Source: Oscillospiraceae bacterium
GTDB lineage: Bacteria; Bacillota; Clostridia; Oscillospirales; Acutalibacteraceae
Reading direction: 5' to 3'
Assembly: GCA_015066345.1 (NCBI GenBank)
Contig: SVOQ01000008.1
Location: 29,788-93,787 of the forward strand
Length of the DNA: 64,000 nucleotides
Every line of letters begins with the position of its first letter. Position 1 is the stretch's first letter. The notes under the pieces were generated by a model that was not told where the DNA came from, ran no database searches, and saw nothing but the letters and a program-made list of their open reading frames with translations. This document shows positions 16,134 to 25,372 of the stretch, one piece after another. Position numbers and translations under genes: made by a program.

Positions 16134-18488
16134 TCATTCAAATATTGTCTTTGCTATATCTGCACTCATTTTTGCGTCTTTGGCGTAGAAATCAGCGCCG
16201 ATTTTTTCGGCATATTCGGGCGTAAGCACCGCGCCGCCGACCATAATTTTGCAATCTGCGTTTGCAAGTCTTAATTGCCTTATGGTTTCCTCCATAGATG
16301 GCAGAGTGGTTGTCATAAGTGCCGAAAGCCCCACAAGTTTTATGTTGTTTTCCTTTTGTGTTTTTACTATTTCTTCGGGTGGTACATCCTTACCCAAATC
16401 GAGCACCTCGTAACCGTAATTTTCAAGGACGGTTTTGACGATATTTTTACCTATATCGTGAACGTCGCCCTTAACGGTTGCGAGAATAATTTTACCCTTG
16501 CTCTCTTTATTACCGCCATCTTGCTTCATTTTTTGTTTGATTACATCAAAAGCGACACCTGCCGCATCGGCGGAGCGTATAAGTTGGGGTAAAAACAATT
16601 TTCCTTTTTCAAACTCCTCACCGACTTTATCAAGGGCGGGAATAAGAATTGTATTTATGACTTCGTCGGCAGTTTTTTCATTTAATGCCCTGATTGTCAA
16701 TTCGGTTGACTGAGTTTTAAGACCCTTTTCAATTGCTTCACCCAAGGTGATTTCCTTTTTATTTTCTTCTTTTTTCGTTTCTACTGAAAAAGATGAAATA
16801 TAATCCGCAGCACCTACGTCAAAACCTTTTAACACCCTGAAAGCCCTAACTGCACTTATCATTGTTGCACTATTGGGGTTCATTATGGGTAAATCAAGTC
16901 CGTTTTCAAGAGCAAGTGTTACAAATGCAGTATTTACAATCTCCCTTTGGGGTAAACCGAATGAAATATTTGAAACACCAAGAGTTGTTTTTACACCGAA
17001 TTTCTCTTTAACTTTTTTCATTGCTTCAAGAGTGATTTTCGGAGCATCCTGATTAGCACTGACGGTCATTGTAAGACAGTCTATAATAATATCCTCTTTG
17101 GGTATTCCCATTGCCAAAGCCCTGTTTATAATCTTTTCGGCAATATTTACTCTTTCCTCGGCGGTTTCGGGTATTCCCTTTTCGTCAAGGGTAAGTCCCA
17201 CAACTGCCGCACCGTATTTTTTAGCCAAGGGTAAAATCTCATTTAAAGATTTTTCCTCGCCGTTTACGGAATTTATAATGGCTTTACCCGTATAAACCCT
17301 GAGGGCTTTTTCTAAAACAAGGGGTGAAGTTGAGTCAAGTTGCAAGGGAAGTCCTATTGACCCCTGTAAGGAGCAGATGACGTTTTTCATCATTTCCTTT
17401 TCGTCAATACCGCTGTGACCCACGTTCACATCAAGTATCTTAGCCCCTGCATCAACCTGAGAAAGTCCCTCATTAAGAATATAATCAAGGTCGTTTTCCT
17501 CAAGGGCTTGTTTAAACCTCTTTTTACCCGTGGGGTTTATCCTCTCCCCTATTACGCGGGGTTCGTTAAGTACAACGGTTTCGTTTACACCGCTTACTAC
17601 GTCGGTAATTATATTGCCACGGACACCTTTTTTGATGTCTTTTATTTTTTCTTTAAGTGTTTTTATGTATTCGGGGGTTGTTCCGCAACATCCGCCCATA
17701 ATAAGAACGCCTTTTTCGTAAAACTCTGCCATATATCCTGCAAAATCCGTAGCGTTCATAGTGTACCCGCCCGTCTGTGGGTCAGGAAGTCCTGCATTGG
17801 GCTTAACTATAACGGGAAGCGGTGAAAATTTAAGAAATTCATCAACCACACCCTTTAATTTATCGGGACCTAAGGAGCAATTAAGACCTACCGCATCCGC
17901 ACCCAATGATTTCAAAGTAACAGCAACGGAGGAAGGTGTACTTCCGTTCATTGTAAGTCCGTTTTCATCAAATGACAGTGTTACAAAAACGGGTAAATCC
18001 GTATTTTCTTTAACTGCAAGTAAAGCAATACGTGCCTCTTTTAAATCCGTAAAGGTTTCGAGGCAGACTAAATCAACACCCGCTTTTTTACCGCAAAGAG
18101 CTACTTCCTTAAAGGTTTCGTAAGCGTCCTCAAAAGTAAGATTTCCCGCGGGGTAAAGTAATTCGCCCGTTGTACTTACATCAAGGGCAACAAGGGTTTC
18201 AGTACCCTCTGTCGCTTCTTTTGCAAGTTTTACCGCCTGATTAACACATTCCTCAACGGTATACGGTGCTCCTTTCAGTTTAAATGCGTTCGCACCAAAG
18301 GTATCCGCCATTATAATATTGCTACCGGCATTTATATATGACCAATGTATCTCTTTTACCCATTGGGGGTGGTTGAAAATTGCCGAAACCGAATCCTCAT
18401 CAGGTTGCAACCCTTTTTTAATAAGTTCCGTACCGAAACCACCGTCAAGTAAAACGATATTTGATTTTATCAGTTCGTTTACTGTCAT
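16134..18488 (-). CDS. metH: cobalamin-dependent methionine synthase (no reactivation domain)
   Basis: 784 residues. Order: homocysteine-binding barrel (1-290) with zinc-ligand motifs 'GLNCSLGP' and 'GGCCGTTPEY' near 265; pterin/methyl-THF barrel (about 315-570, 'GERINPTGKKRFK', 'DVNVG'); B12 cap and B12-binding Rossmann domain with 'GDVHDIGKN' near 672, whose His is the lower cobalt ligand. The AdoMet-dependent reactivation domain of E. coli MetH (1227 residues) is absent, which is common in Clostridia, where a separate activator is thought to do that job. It transfers methyl from methyl-THF to homocysteine. The start is 5 bases from the Gfo/Idh stop, suggesting co-translation. Confidence 0.93.
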   Translation of the reverse strand: MTVNELIKSNIVLLDGGFGTELIKKGLQPDEDSVSAIFNHPQWVKEIHWSYINAGSNIIMADTFGANAFKLKGAPYTVEECVNQAVKLAKEATEGTETLVALDVSTTGELLYPAGNLTFEDAYETFKEVALCGKKAGVDLVCLETFTDLKEARIALLAVKENTDLPVFVTLSFDENGLTMNGSTPSSVAVTLKSLGADAVGLNCSLGPDKLKGVVDEFLKFSPLPVIVKPNAGLPDPQTGGYTMNATDFAGYMAEFYEKGVLIMGGCCGTTPEYIKTLKEKIKDIKKGVRGNIITDVVSGVNETVVLNEPRVIGERINPTGKKRFKQALEENDLDYILNEGLSQVDAGAKILDVNVGHSGIDEKEMMKNVICSLQGSIGLPLQLDSTSPLVLEKALRVYTGKAIINSVNGEEKSLNEILPLAKKYGAAVVGLTLDEKGIPETAEERVNIAEKIINRALAMGIPKEDIIIDCLTMTVSANQDAPKITLEAMKKVKEKFGVKTTLGVSNISFGLPQREIVNTAFVTLALENGLDLPIMNPNSATMISAVRAFRVLKGFDVGAADYISSFSVETKKEENKKEITLGEAIEKGLKTQSTELTIRALNEKTADEVINTILIPALDKVGEEFEKGKLFLPQLIRSADAAGVAFDVIKQKMKQDGGNKESKGKIILATVKGDVHDIGKNIVKTVLENYGYEVLDLGKDVPPEEIVKTQKENNIKLVGLSALMTTTLPSMEETIRQLRLANADCKIMVGGAVLTPEYAEKIGADFYAKDAKMSADIAKTIFE

Positions 18489-18492
18489 AATA

Positions 18493-19560
18493 TCACTTCT
18501 TTATAACTGCTTTTTCCATATCCGAAGATGCGAAATTTTCAAGGGGTAAATATACCTTTTCCCCTGTTAACTGACTTTTATATATGGCAAGTACTATTTC
18601 AAGGGCACGTTTACCCGCATATAAGTCCACATAGGGTTGTGTTTTATTCCCAATAGCCTCTATTACATTATAATATAGGCTCTTGTGACCGTTGCCGTAT
18701 ACATTGGGGGCTTTTTCTTCAATCTCCCTTTTGTACTCGTCGTCGGAAACTTCATCTTTAAATTTCCATACGTCAACAGTCGAAGCATTCATACCACCAA
18801 GACGCACCATACCGTTTTCGCCGAATACACAAAGTGTTTCCTCAAGGCTTTCAACTGTATTCACAGTGCCTTCAATAGTAGCAACCGCACCATTTTTAAA
18901 GGTAACAACCGCAACGCCTATATCTTCGGCTTCAATATAGGGGTGTTGATGATTTCTTACAGAGCCGAAAACGGACTCAACTTCATCACCCATCATCCAC
19001 CTGAGAAGATCGATACCGTGAATACATTGGTTCATTAATGCACCGCCATCGGAAGCCCATTTACCGCGCCAGTCATCCTGATTATAATATTCCGCATCAC
19101 GGCTCCAACGAATATGTACGCTACCGTGAGAAAGTTTACCGAATCTATTATCATCAATTGCGTGACGGAGTTCCTGAACGGCAATATTAAACCTGTTCTG
19201 GTGGCAAACCCCCGCGGTAACACCGCTTTTTTCGGCGGCGGCAATTACACGGTCCGTCTCGGCAATGCTCATAGCCATGGGCTTTTCAACCATAAAGTTG
19301 TAGCCGTTTTCCGCACAGTACAAAGCAATTTCACCGTGAGTACCGCTTATGGTGGCTATTGCCGTTATTTCGGGTTTGATTTTTTCGAGCATATCTTTAT
19401 AATCCGAAAAAATCTCCGCTTCAAGATTGTATTTTTCTTTTAAAAGCTGTGCTTTTTCGGGTACTATATCGCATAATCCCGCAATTTCAAGGTTATTATG
19501 TATTGCCGCTTTTATATGGCTGCCCGATACTCTGCCACAACCAATAAGAGCATATTTCAT
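18493..19560 (-). CDS. Gfo/Idh/MocA family NAD(P)-dependent oxidoreductase
   Basis: 355 residues. N-terminal Rossmann fold with 'YALIGCGRVSGSHIKA', the conserved 'EKPMAMS' segment (lysine of the family's EKP motif) and a C-terminal alpha/beta domain with 'MNQCIHGIDLLRWMMG', whose Asp and His are typical catalytic residues. It most likely oxidises or reduces a nucleotide-sugar or sugar at a ring hydroxyl, as WlbA-like relatives do in polysaccharide loci. It is the last sugar gene of the capsule locus and is coupled to metH downstream. GGATGTG precedes the ATG. Confidence 0.85.
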   Translation of the reverse strand: MKYALIGCGRVSGSHIKAAIHNNLEIAGLCDIVPEKAQLLKEKYNLEAEIFSDYKDMLEKIKPEITAIATISGTHGEIALYCAENGYNFMVEKPMAMSIAETDRVIAAAEKSGVTAGVCHQNRFNIAVQELRHAIDDNRFGKLSHGSVHIRWSRDAEYYNQDDWRGKWASDGGALMNQCIHGIDLLRWMMGDEVESVFGSVRNHQHPYIEAEDIGVAVVTFKNGAVATIEGTVNTVESLEETLCVFGENGMVRLGGMNASTVDVWKFKDEVSDDEYKREIEEKAPNVYGNGHKSLYYNVIEAIGNKTQPYVDLYAGKRALEIVLAIYKSQLTGEKVYLPLENFASSDMEKAVIKK

Positions 19561-19590
19561 AAAATCACATCCACGTGGAAAACTTTGGTA

Positions 19591-20775
19591 TCAGAACTTT
19601 CTCCAAACCATTTTATTTACAACGCCCGTATAACTCTGAATGATTTTAACTACCTTTGTTGAAACATTTTCTTCAACATAATAAGGTACGGGGATACCGT
19701 AATCGCCGTTTTCATTCATATCAACTGCAGTTTCAACCGCCTGTGTAAGTGAGTTTTCATCAATACCCGCAAGAATGAAACAAGCCTTGTCAAGTGCTTC
19801 GGGACGCTCGGTGCTTGTTCTGATACATACGGCGGGGAAGGGTTTACCCACGGAGGTGAAGAAACTTGATTCCTCGGGGAGTGTACCGCTATCGGAAACT
19901 ACCGCAAAAGCGTTCATCTGTAAATTATTGTAATCGTGGAATCCCAAAGGCTCGTGACGGATAACTCGTTTATCAAGTTGGAATCCGCTTTCTTCGAGTC
20001 TCTTTTTACTTCTGGGATGGCAGGAATAAAGAATTGGCATATCATATTTCTCCGCAATACGGTTAATTGCGTTGAAAAGTGACAAGAAATTCTTTTCAGT
20101 ATCAATATTTTCCTCTCTGTGAGCAGAAAGAAGAATATATTTTTTCTTTTCAAGACCTAATTTATTAAGAATATCTGATTTCTCAATATCGGGAAGATTT
20201 GCGTGAAGAACCTCCGCCATAGGTGAGCCTGTAACGTAAGTACGTTCTTTGGGTAAACCGCACTCGTGAAGATATCTTCTTGCGTGTTCACTGTAAGCAA
20301 GGTTTACGTCGGAGATAATATCAACAATTCTTCTGTTTGTTTCTTCAGGAAGGCACTCGTCCTTACATCTGTTACCCGCTTCCATATGGAAAATCGGAAT
20401 ATGAAGTCTTTTTGCAGGAATAGCGCTAAGACAGGAGTTAGTGTCACCAAGAATAAGGAGTGCATCGGGTTTAATCTGTGCCATAAGTTTATATGAGCAA
20501 TTAATAATATTACCAACTGTTGCACCTAAGTCGTCACCAACTGCATCCATATAAACCTCGGGTGCATCAAGTTTTAAATCCTTGAAGAAAACACCGTTAA
20601 GATTATAGTCGTAATTCTGACCTGTGTGAGCAAGTACGCAGTCAAAATATTTACGGCATTTATTTATAACCGCCGCAAGTCTTATAATCTCGGGACGTGT
20701 ACCCACAATAATGAGAAGTTTTAATTTGCCGTTATTCTTAAAAGAAACGTCGGAATAATCAAGTTTAATATCCAT
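19591..20775 (-). CDS. capG: UDP-N-acetylglucosamine 2-epimerase family, CapG/FnlC
   Basis: 394 residues of the UDP-GlcNAc 2-epimerase family ('IIVGTRPEIIRLAAV', 'HMEAGNRCKDECLPEETNRR', 'SDSGTLPEES'). The 'GNRCKDECLPEE' form, instead of 'GLRT..PYPEE' in WecB, is typical of CapG/FnlC, which epimerises UDP-N-acetyl-L-pneumosamine-type intermediates at C2 to finish UDP-L-FucNAc. Start and stop overlap with capF (TAATG). A true WecB is encoded separately at 23029-24120, so the two epimerases have different jobs. Confidence 0.9.
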   Translation of the reverse strand: MDIKLDYSDVSFKNNGKLKLLIIVGTRPEIIRLAAVINKCRKYFDCVLAHTGQNYDYNLNGVFFKDLKLDAPEVYMDAVGDDLGATVGNIINCSYKLMAQIKPDALLILGDTNSCLSAIPAKRLHIPIFHMEAGNRCKDECLPEETNRRIVDIISDVNLAYSEHARRYLHECGLPKERTYVTGSPMAEVLHANLPDIEKSDILNKLGLEKKKYILLSAHREENIDTEKNFLSLFNAINRIAEKYDMPILYSCHPRSKKRLEESGFQLDKRVIRHEPLGFHDYNNLQMNAFAVVSDSGTLPEESSFFTSVGKPFPAVCIRTSTERPEALDKACFILAGIDENSLTQAVETAVDMNENGDYGIPVPYYVEENVSTKVVKIIQSYTGVVNKMVWRKF

Positions 20776-21977
20776 TATTCTACCACCTCAAAGAAAGTAT
20801 CGGGTTTGTTGGGGTCAAACTGTTCATTCGCCCACATTACGGTAACTAAATCTTCACTGTCGGAAAGATTTATAATGTTATGGGTGTAACCGGGGAGCAT
20901 ATGCACTGCCTCGATTTTTTCACCGCTTACCGGGAAATTAAGCACTTCGTCAGTACCGATTTTTCGTTGTTGAATAAGACCTTTACCCGAAACAACAATG
21001 AAAAACTCCCACTTAGTGTTATGCCAATGCTGACCCTTTGTAATACCGGGCTTTGAAATATTAACGCTTACCTGACCGCATTTTTCAGTTTTAAGAAGTT
21101 CGGTAAAACTGCCTCTGGGGTCAACATTCATTTTTAAGGGGAAAGAAACTTTTTCTTTGGGAAGATAGGAAAGATAGGTTGAGTAAAGTTTCTTTGCAAA
21201 TGAATTATAGGGAATTTCGGGCATTACTAAATTCTGAGGTTGATTTTTAAAGGAATCAAGCAAATCAACTATTTCACCCAAAGTAACTTTATGTACAATG
21301 GGGCAATAACAGAATTTTCCGTCGTCAGTATCAACGGTATCAAGACCATCATACTCACAACGGTGAGCCTCGCCATTTAAAATATTAAACATTTCGTCAA
21401 CAAGGTCGTCGATATAAAGAAGTTGAAGTTCAATTGCTCTGTCATTAACCTGAATGGGTAAATCATTGGCAATATTATTGCAAAATGTAGCAACTGCACT
21501 ATTGTAATTGGGTCTGCACCACTTACCGAAAAGGTTGGGAAAACGGTAAACGTAAACTTTTGCACCGGTTTCCTCGGAGTATTTAAAGAATAAATCCTCC
21601 CCTGCTTTTTTGCTCTTACCGTATTCACCCTCGGCATATCTGCCCACAAGTGTTGCCTGTAATGAACTTGAAAGCATAACGGGGCATTTATTATTGTACT
21701 TTTTAAGATTTTCTAACAACTCACTTGCAAAACCGAAGTTGCCGTTCATAAAATCCTCGGTATTTTCGGGTCTGTTTACACCTGCAAGGTTAAAAACAAA
21801 ATCTGCATCCTTGCAATATTCCTCAAGAAGGCTTTTTTCGGTATCAATATCGAATTCATAAATAGTGATATCACTATCAATTCCTCTTGACTTGTCCTTA
21901 CCCTCTGCTACATTTCTCAGTGCGGCACAAAAGTTTTTACCAACAAAACCCTTAGCGCCCGTAACAAGTATTTTCAT
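20775..21977 (-). CDS. capF: UDP-sugar C4 reductase with cupin domain, CapF/FnlB
   Basis: 400 residues. The N-terminal part is an extended SDR ('ILVTGAKGFVGKNF', 'YGKSKKAGEDLF' with the YxxxK pair), and the C-terminal ~120 residues are a cupin with 'GQHWHNTKWEFF'. This two-domain plan is diagnostic of CapF, the second enzyme for UDP-L-FucNAc; the cupin binds zinc and does the C3 epimerisation, while the SDR domain does the NADPH reduction. I use the ATG at 21977, two bases after capE, with GGGAG upstream; the frame is open further back but without an initiation site. Confidence 0.92.
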   Translation of the reverse strand: MKILVTGAKGFVGKNFCAALRNVAEGKDKSRGIDSDITIYEFDIDTEKSLLEEYCKDADFVFNLAGVNRPENTEDFMNGNFGFASELLENLKKYNNKCPVMLSSSLQATLVGRYAEGEYGKSKKAGEDLFFKYSEETGAKVYVYRFPNLFGKWCRPNYNSAVATFCNNIANDLPIQVNDRAIELQLLYIDDLVDEMFNILNGEAHRCEYDGLDTVDTDDGKFCYCPIVHKVTLGEIVDLLDSFKNQPQNLVMPEIPYNSFAKKLYSTYLSYLPKEKVSFPLKMNVDPRGSFTELLKTEKCGQVSVNISKPGITKGQHWHNTKWEFFIVVSGKGLIQQRKIGTDEVLNFPVSGEKIEAVHMLPGYTHNIINLSDSEDLVTVMWANEQFDPNKPDTFFEVVE

Positions 21978-21978
21978 A

Positions 21979-23025
21979 TTATTTATTCTCCCAAGCGGCA
22001 AGTTCATCTCTGATGTACTGAAGTGAAAGAAGTTTTTCTTTAACCTGTTCCACATTGAGAAGTTCGGTGTTGTTTGAGTTGAATTCGGTAAGGGGATTTC
22101 TCTCTACATCCCCGTCTTTAAAGTATTTATCGTAGTTAAGACCGCGGTTGTCACAGGGTACACGGTAGAAGTCACCCATATCAATTGCATTTGCACATTC
22201 CTCGTTTGTAAGAAGTGTCTCATACATTTTTTCACCGTGACGAATACCGATAACCTTAATATCCTGCTCGGCTTTAAAGAGTTCGTTAACCGCTTTAGCA
22301 AGAACTTCAATTGTACAAGCTGGTGCTTTCTGTACAAGGATATCTCCTGATACACCGTTTTCAAAAGCGAAGAGAACAAGGTCAACTGCTTCATCAAGGG
22401 ACATAATGAAACGTGTCATTGAAGGTTCGGTAATTGTAAGGGGTTTTCCCGACTTAATCTGCTCAATCCAAAGAGGAATAACACTACCACGGCTACACAT
22501 AACGTTACCGTAACGTGTACAACAGATTTTTGTTTTTTCGGGGTCAACCGTACGGCTCTTTGCAACGATTACTTTTTCCATCATTGCTTTTGATGTGCCC
22601 ATTGCGTTAACGGGATAAGCCGCTTTATCTGTTGAAAGGCAGATTACGGATTTTACTCCGGCTTCAATTGCGGCAGTAAGAACGTTATCAGTACCGATTA
22701 CGTTTGTTTTAACTGCTTCAAGCGGGAAGAATTCGCAGGAAGGAACCTGCTTAAGAGCGGCTGCATGGAAAATATAGTCAACACCGTGCATAGCATTCTT
22801 TACACTTGCAAGGTCACGCACGTCGCCGATGAAGAATTTGATTTTTTCTGCTACCTCGGGCATTTTTGCCTGAAATTCGTGACGCATATCGTCCTGCTTC
22901 TTTTCATCACGTGAAACAACGCGGATTTCACCGATATCCGTTTCAAGAAAACGATTAAGTACAGCATTACCGAATGAGCCTGTACCACCTGTAATCATAA
23001 GAGTTTTACCTGCAAAAACTGACAT
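21979..23025 (-). CDS. capE: UDP-GlcNAc 4,6-dehydratase/5-epimerase, CapE/FnlA
   Basis: 348 residues, extended SDR. The NAD site 'MITGGTGSFGNAV' is at residues 10-22, and 'LSTDKAAYPVNAMGTSK' shows the family's Met-x3-Lys in place of Tyr-x3-Lys. It converts UDP-GlcNAc to the 4-keto-6-deoxy-L sugar, the first step toward UDP-L-FucNAc, acting with capF and capG, which follow directly. GGAGGAA lies before the ATG. The S. aureus capsule 5/8 cluster has the same E-F-G order. Confidence 0.93.
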   Translation of the reverse strand: MSVFAGKTLMITGGTGSFGNAVLNRFLETDIGEIRVVSRDEKKQDDMRHEFQAKMPEVAEKIKFFIGDVRDLASVKNAMHGVDYIFHAAALKQVPSCEFFPLEAVKTNVIGTDNVLTAAIEAGVKSVICLSTDKAAYPVNAMGTSKAMMEKVIVAKSRTVDPEKTKICCTRYGNVMCSRGSVIPLWIEQIKSGKPLTITEPSMTRFIMSLDEAVDLVLFAFENGVSGDILVQKAPACTIEVLAKAVNELFKAEQDIKVIGIRHGEKMYETLLTNEECANAIDMGDFYRVPCDNRGLNYDKYFKDGDVERNPLTEFNSNNTELLNVEQVKEKLLSLQYIRDELAAWENK

Positions 23026-23028
23026 AAT

Positions 23029-24120
23029 TTATTCCTCCAAAATATCTGCTATTCGTTTACAAGCAAAGCCGTCACCATAGGGGTTACTCGCCTTACTCAT
23101 TTTGTCGTACATTTCTTTATTATCAAGAAGTTCCTTAAAATTTTTGTATATGGTTTCTTCGTCGGTTCCAACAAGTTTTAATGTACCTGCTGCAACACCC
23201 TCGGGACGCTCGGTTGTATCCCTCATTACAAGTACGGGTTTGCCTAATGACGGAGCTTCCTCCTGAACGCCACCCGAGTCCGTAAGTATCATATAGCACC
23301 TTGCAAGGAAGTTATGAAAATCAAGCACATCAAGAGGCTCTATAATATGAATTCTGTCGCAATCCCCTAATTCCTCCTGAGCCGCTTGTCTTACGGCAGG
23401 GTTCATATGAATGGGGTAAATTGCTTTAACGTCGGGGTTTTCGTCAAGTATTCTGCGAATTGCTCTGAACATCTGATGCATTGGCTCGCCGAGATTTTCC
23501 CGTCTATGGGCGGTAATGACAATAAGCCTTGAATCCTCAGCCCATTTTAACTCCGGGTGTTCATAATCATCTTGTACCGTTGTTTTAAGAGCATCTATTG
23601 CAGTGTTACCCGTAATGTATATTGAATTCTCGTCTTTCCCCTCTTTTATAAGGTTATCCGCCGAAAGTTTAGTTGGTGCAAAATTATACTTTGAAATAAT
23701 GCTTACCGCTTGTCGGTTAAACTCCTCGGGATAAGGGGAATATATATTGTATGTCCTGAGTCCTGCTTCCACGTGACCAACGGGTATTTGCATATAGAAG
23801 CACGCAAGGGCTGTAACGAATGTAGTCGAGGTGTCGCCATGGACTAAAACCACGTCGGGTTTTACTTCCTCAAGAACGCTCTTTATACTCAATAATATAT
23901 TTGACGTAATATCAAAAAGCGTTTGCTTTTCTTTCATAATTGAAAGGTCATAATCGGGTATGACACCGAAAGTATCAAGTACCATATCCAGCATTTGTCG
24001 ATGTTGCCCCGTTACACAAACAACTGTTTTAATGTTTTTTCGTGTTTTCAGCTCATTTACCAATGGGCACATTTTAATTGCCTCGGGCCTTGTACCGAAA
24101 ACAAGCATTACTGTTTTCAT
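23029..24120 (-). CDS. wecB: UDP-N-acetylglucosamine 2-epimerase (non-hydrolysing)
   Basis: 363 residues. 'VFGTRPEAIKMCPLV', 'VHGDTSTTFVTALA', 'GHVEAGLRTYN', 'PYPEEFNRQ' and 'TDSGGVQEEAPSLGKPVL' are all classic for the bacterial non-hydrolysing epimerase that interconverts UDP-GlcNAc and UDP-ManNAc. Its product feeds the dehydrogenase encoded just upstream in transcription (24138-25358) to give UDP-ManNAcA. GGAGATT precedes the ATG. It is four bases from capE. It could also supply ManNAc for wall teichoic acid linkage units. Confidence 0.95.
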   Translation of the reverse strand: MKTVMLVFGTRPEAIKMCPLVNELKTRKNIKTVVCVTGQHRQMLDMVLDTFGVIPDYDLSIMKEKQTLFDITSNILLSIKSVLEEVKPDVVLVHGDTSTTFVTALACFYMQIPVGHVEAGLRTYNIYSPYPEEFNRQAVSIISKYNFAPTKLSADNLIKEGKDENSIYITGNTAIDALKTTVQDDYEHPELKWAEDSRLIVITAHRRENLGEPMHQMFRAIRRILDENPDVKAIYPIHMNPAVRQAAQEELGDCDRIHIIEPLDVLDFHNFLARCYMILTDSGGVQEEAPSLGKPVLVMRDTTERPEGVAAGTLKLVGTDEETIYKNFKELLDNKEMYDKMSKASNPYGDGFACKRIADILEE

Positions 24121-24137
24121 ACGTAATCTCCAAAATA

Positions 24138-25358
24138 TTAAAGTCTGTAAATTCCGTCTTTGTCGCTGACTTTTCTTGTGTCTAACACGATTTTATCTTT
24201 GAGCTTGTCCATATTATTTTTGATTTCATCGTGACTTACGAGAATGACCACAAGAAGTGTATCATTAAGGAACTCGTCAAAATCGTGATACTGATTTGTA
24301 ACAATATCTTTCGTAATATATGGGTCGTAAGATTTAAAACCGCTTATATTTTTGCTTTCGCAACATTCTAAAAGTTGGAGTGTGGGTGATTCTCTGTAAT
24401 CATCCACATTCTCTTTATAAGTAAGTCCGTAAAGACCAACCTTCGAAAAATCAGAAATATTATTCTCTTGCATAATACTTTTGATTCTTTCAAGAACAAA
24501 CTCGGGCATTGATGCGTTTATCTTCATTGACTCCCCAATTACTTTTGTAAGCTCGGGGTAATCGCCTACCAAAAACCACGGGTCAACAGAAATACAATGT
24601 CCTCCGACACCGGGACCGGGAGTAAGAATATTAACTCTGGGGTGCATATTACAAATGCGGATAATTTCGTAAACATCCATATCGTCATAACGGCAGATTT
24701 TTGCAAGTTCATTTGCAAAAGCAATATTAACCGCTCTGTATGTATTCTCAATAACCTTGGTCATCTCGGCAGTTTTTATATCCGTAACAACGATATCACC
24801 GAGGCAGAATGAGGAGTATAATTTTTTAATCTTTTCGCCGATTTCCTTGCTGTCGGCACCAATTGTACGGGAATTATGAAGAAGCTCATAAACCATATTA
24901 CCGGGAATTATTCTTTCGGGAGCGTGAACAAGATTAATATCCTCCCCTATTTTAAATCCGTTTTCCTCAATAATGGGTCTTACAAAACGGTCAATAGTAC
25001 CCGGTGAAACAGTTGACTCAATAACAACCGTTGCTCCTTTGGGGCATACGCGCATAATCTCTTTAACTGCCGCATTTACATAACAGGCGTCAATTTTTTT
25101 AGTATCCTTATCATAGGGTGTGGGAACAGAAACGATATATGTATCCGTAACCTGATACTCCGTTGTGAATTTTATTCCCGAGTTTAATGCCTCCGAGAAT
25201 AATTCATCAAGACCTTTTTCCTCAAAGGTGGTTTTACCCGCATTAAGGGTTGCAACAAGCTCTTTGTTGTAGTCAGTACCCACTACCTCAACACCATGGG
25301 ACGCAAACATAAGTGCCGTAGGAAGACCTATATAACCAAGACCGATAACGTTTACCAT
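24138..25358 (-). CDS. wecC: UDP-N-acetyl-D-mannosamine dehydrogenase
   Basis: 406 residues of the UDP-glucose/UDP-ManNAc dehydrogenase family: NAD site 'VIGLGYIGLPTALM' at 4-17, 'APERIIPG', and the catalytic Cys in 'GPGVGGHCISVDPWFL' near residue 254. 'PERIIPG' and 'NCISVDPWF'-like motifs favour WecC/CapO over UDP-glucose dehydrogenase. It oxidises UDP-ManNAc to UDP-ManNAcA with two NAD. GAGGAG precedes the ATG. Together with wecB this gives the acidic sugar of the capsule. Confidence 0.92.
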   Translation of the reverse strand: MVNVIGLGYIGLPTALMFASHGVEVVGTDYNKELVATLNAGKTTFEEKGLDELFSEALNSGIKFTTEYQVTDTYIVSVPTPYDKDTKKIDACYVNAAVKEIMRVCPKGATVVIESTVSPGTIDRFVRPIIEENGFKIGEDINLVHAPERIIPGNMVYELLHNSRTIGADSKEIGEKIKKLYSSFCLGDIVVTDIKTAEMTKVIENTYRAVNIAFANELAKICRYDDMDVYEIIRICNMHPRVNILTPGPGVGGHCISVDPWFLVGDYPELTKVIGESMKINASMPEFVLERIKSIMQENNISDFSKVGLYGLTYKENVDDYRESPTLQLLECCESKNISGFKSYDPYITKDIVTNQYHDFDEFLNDTLLVVILVSHDEIKNNMDKLKDKIVLDTRKVSDKDGIYRL

Positions 25359-25372
25359 AATTTTCTCCTCTG

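Noticed and set aside
19566..19582. CCACGTGGAAAAC near the Gfo/Idh start
   Set aside because: Only half of the parS palindrome is present.
22901..22920. CACGTGAAACA, part of a parS-like site, within capE
   Set aside because: Three mismatches in the left half and a coding explanation (conserved protein motif) suffice.
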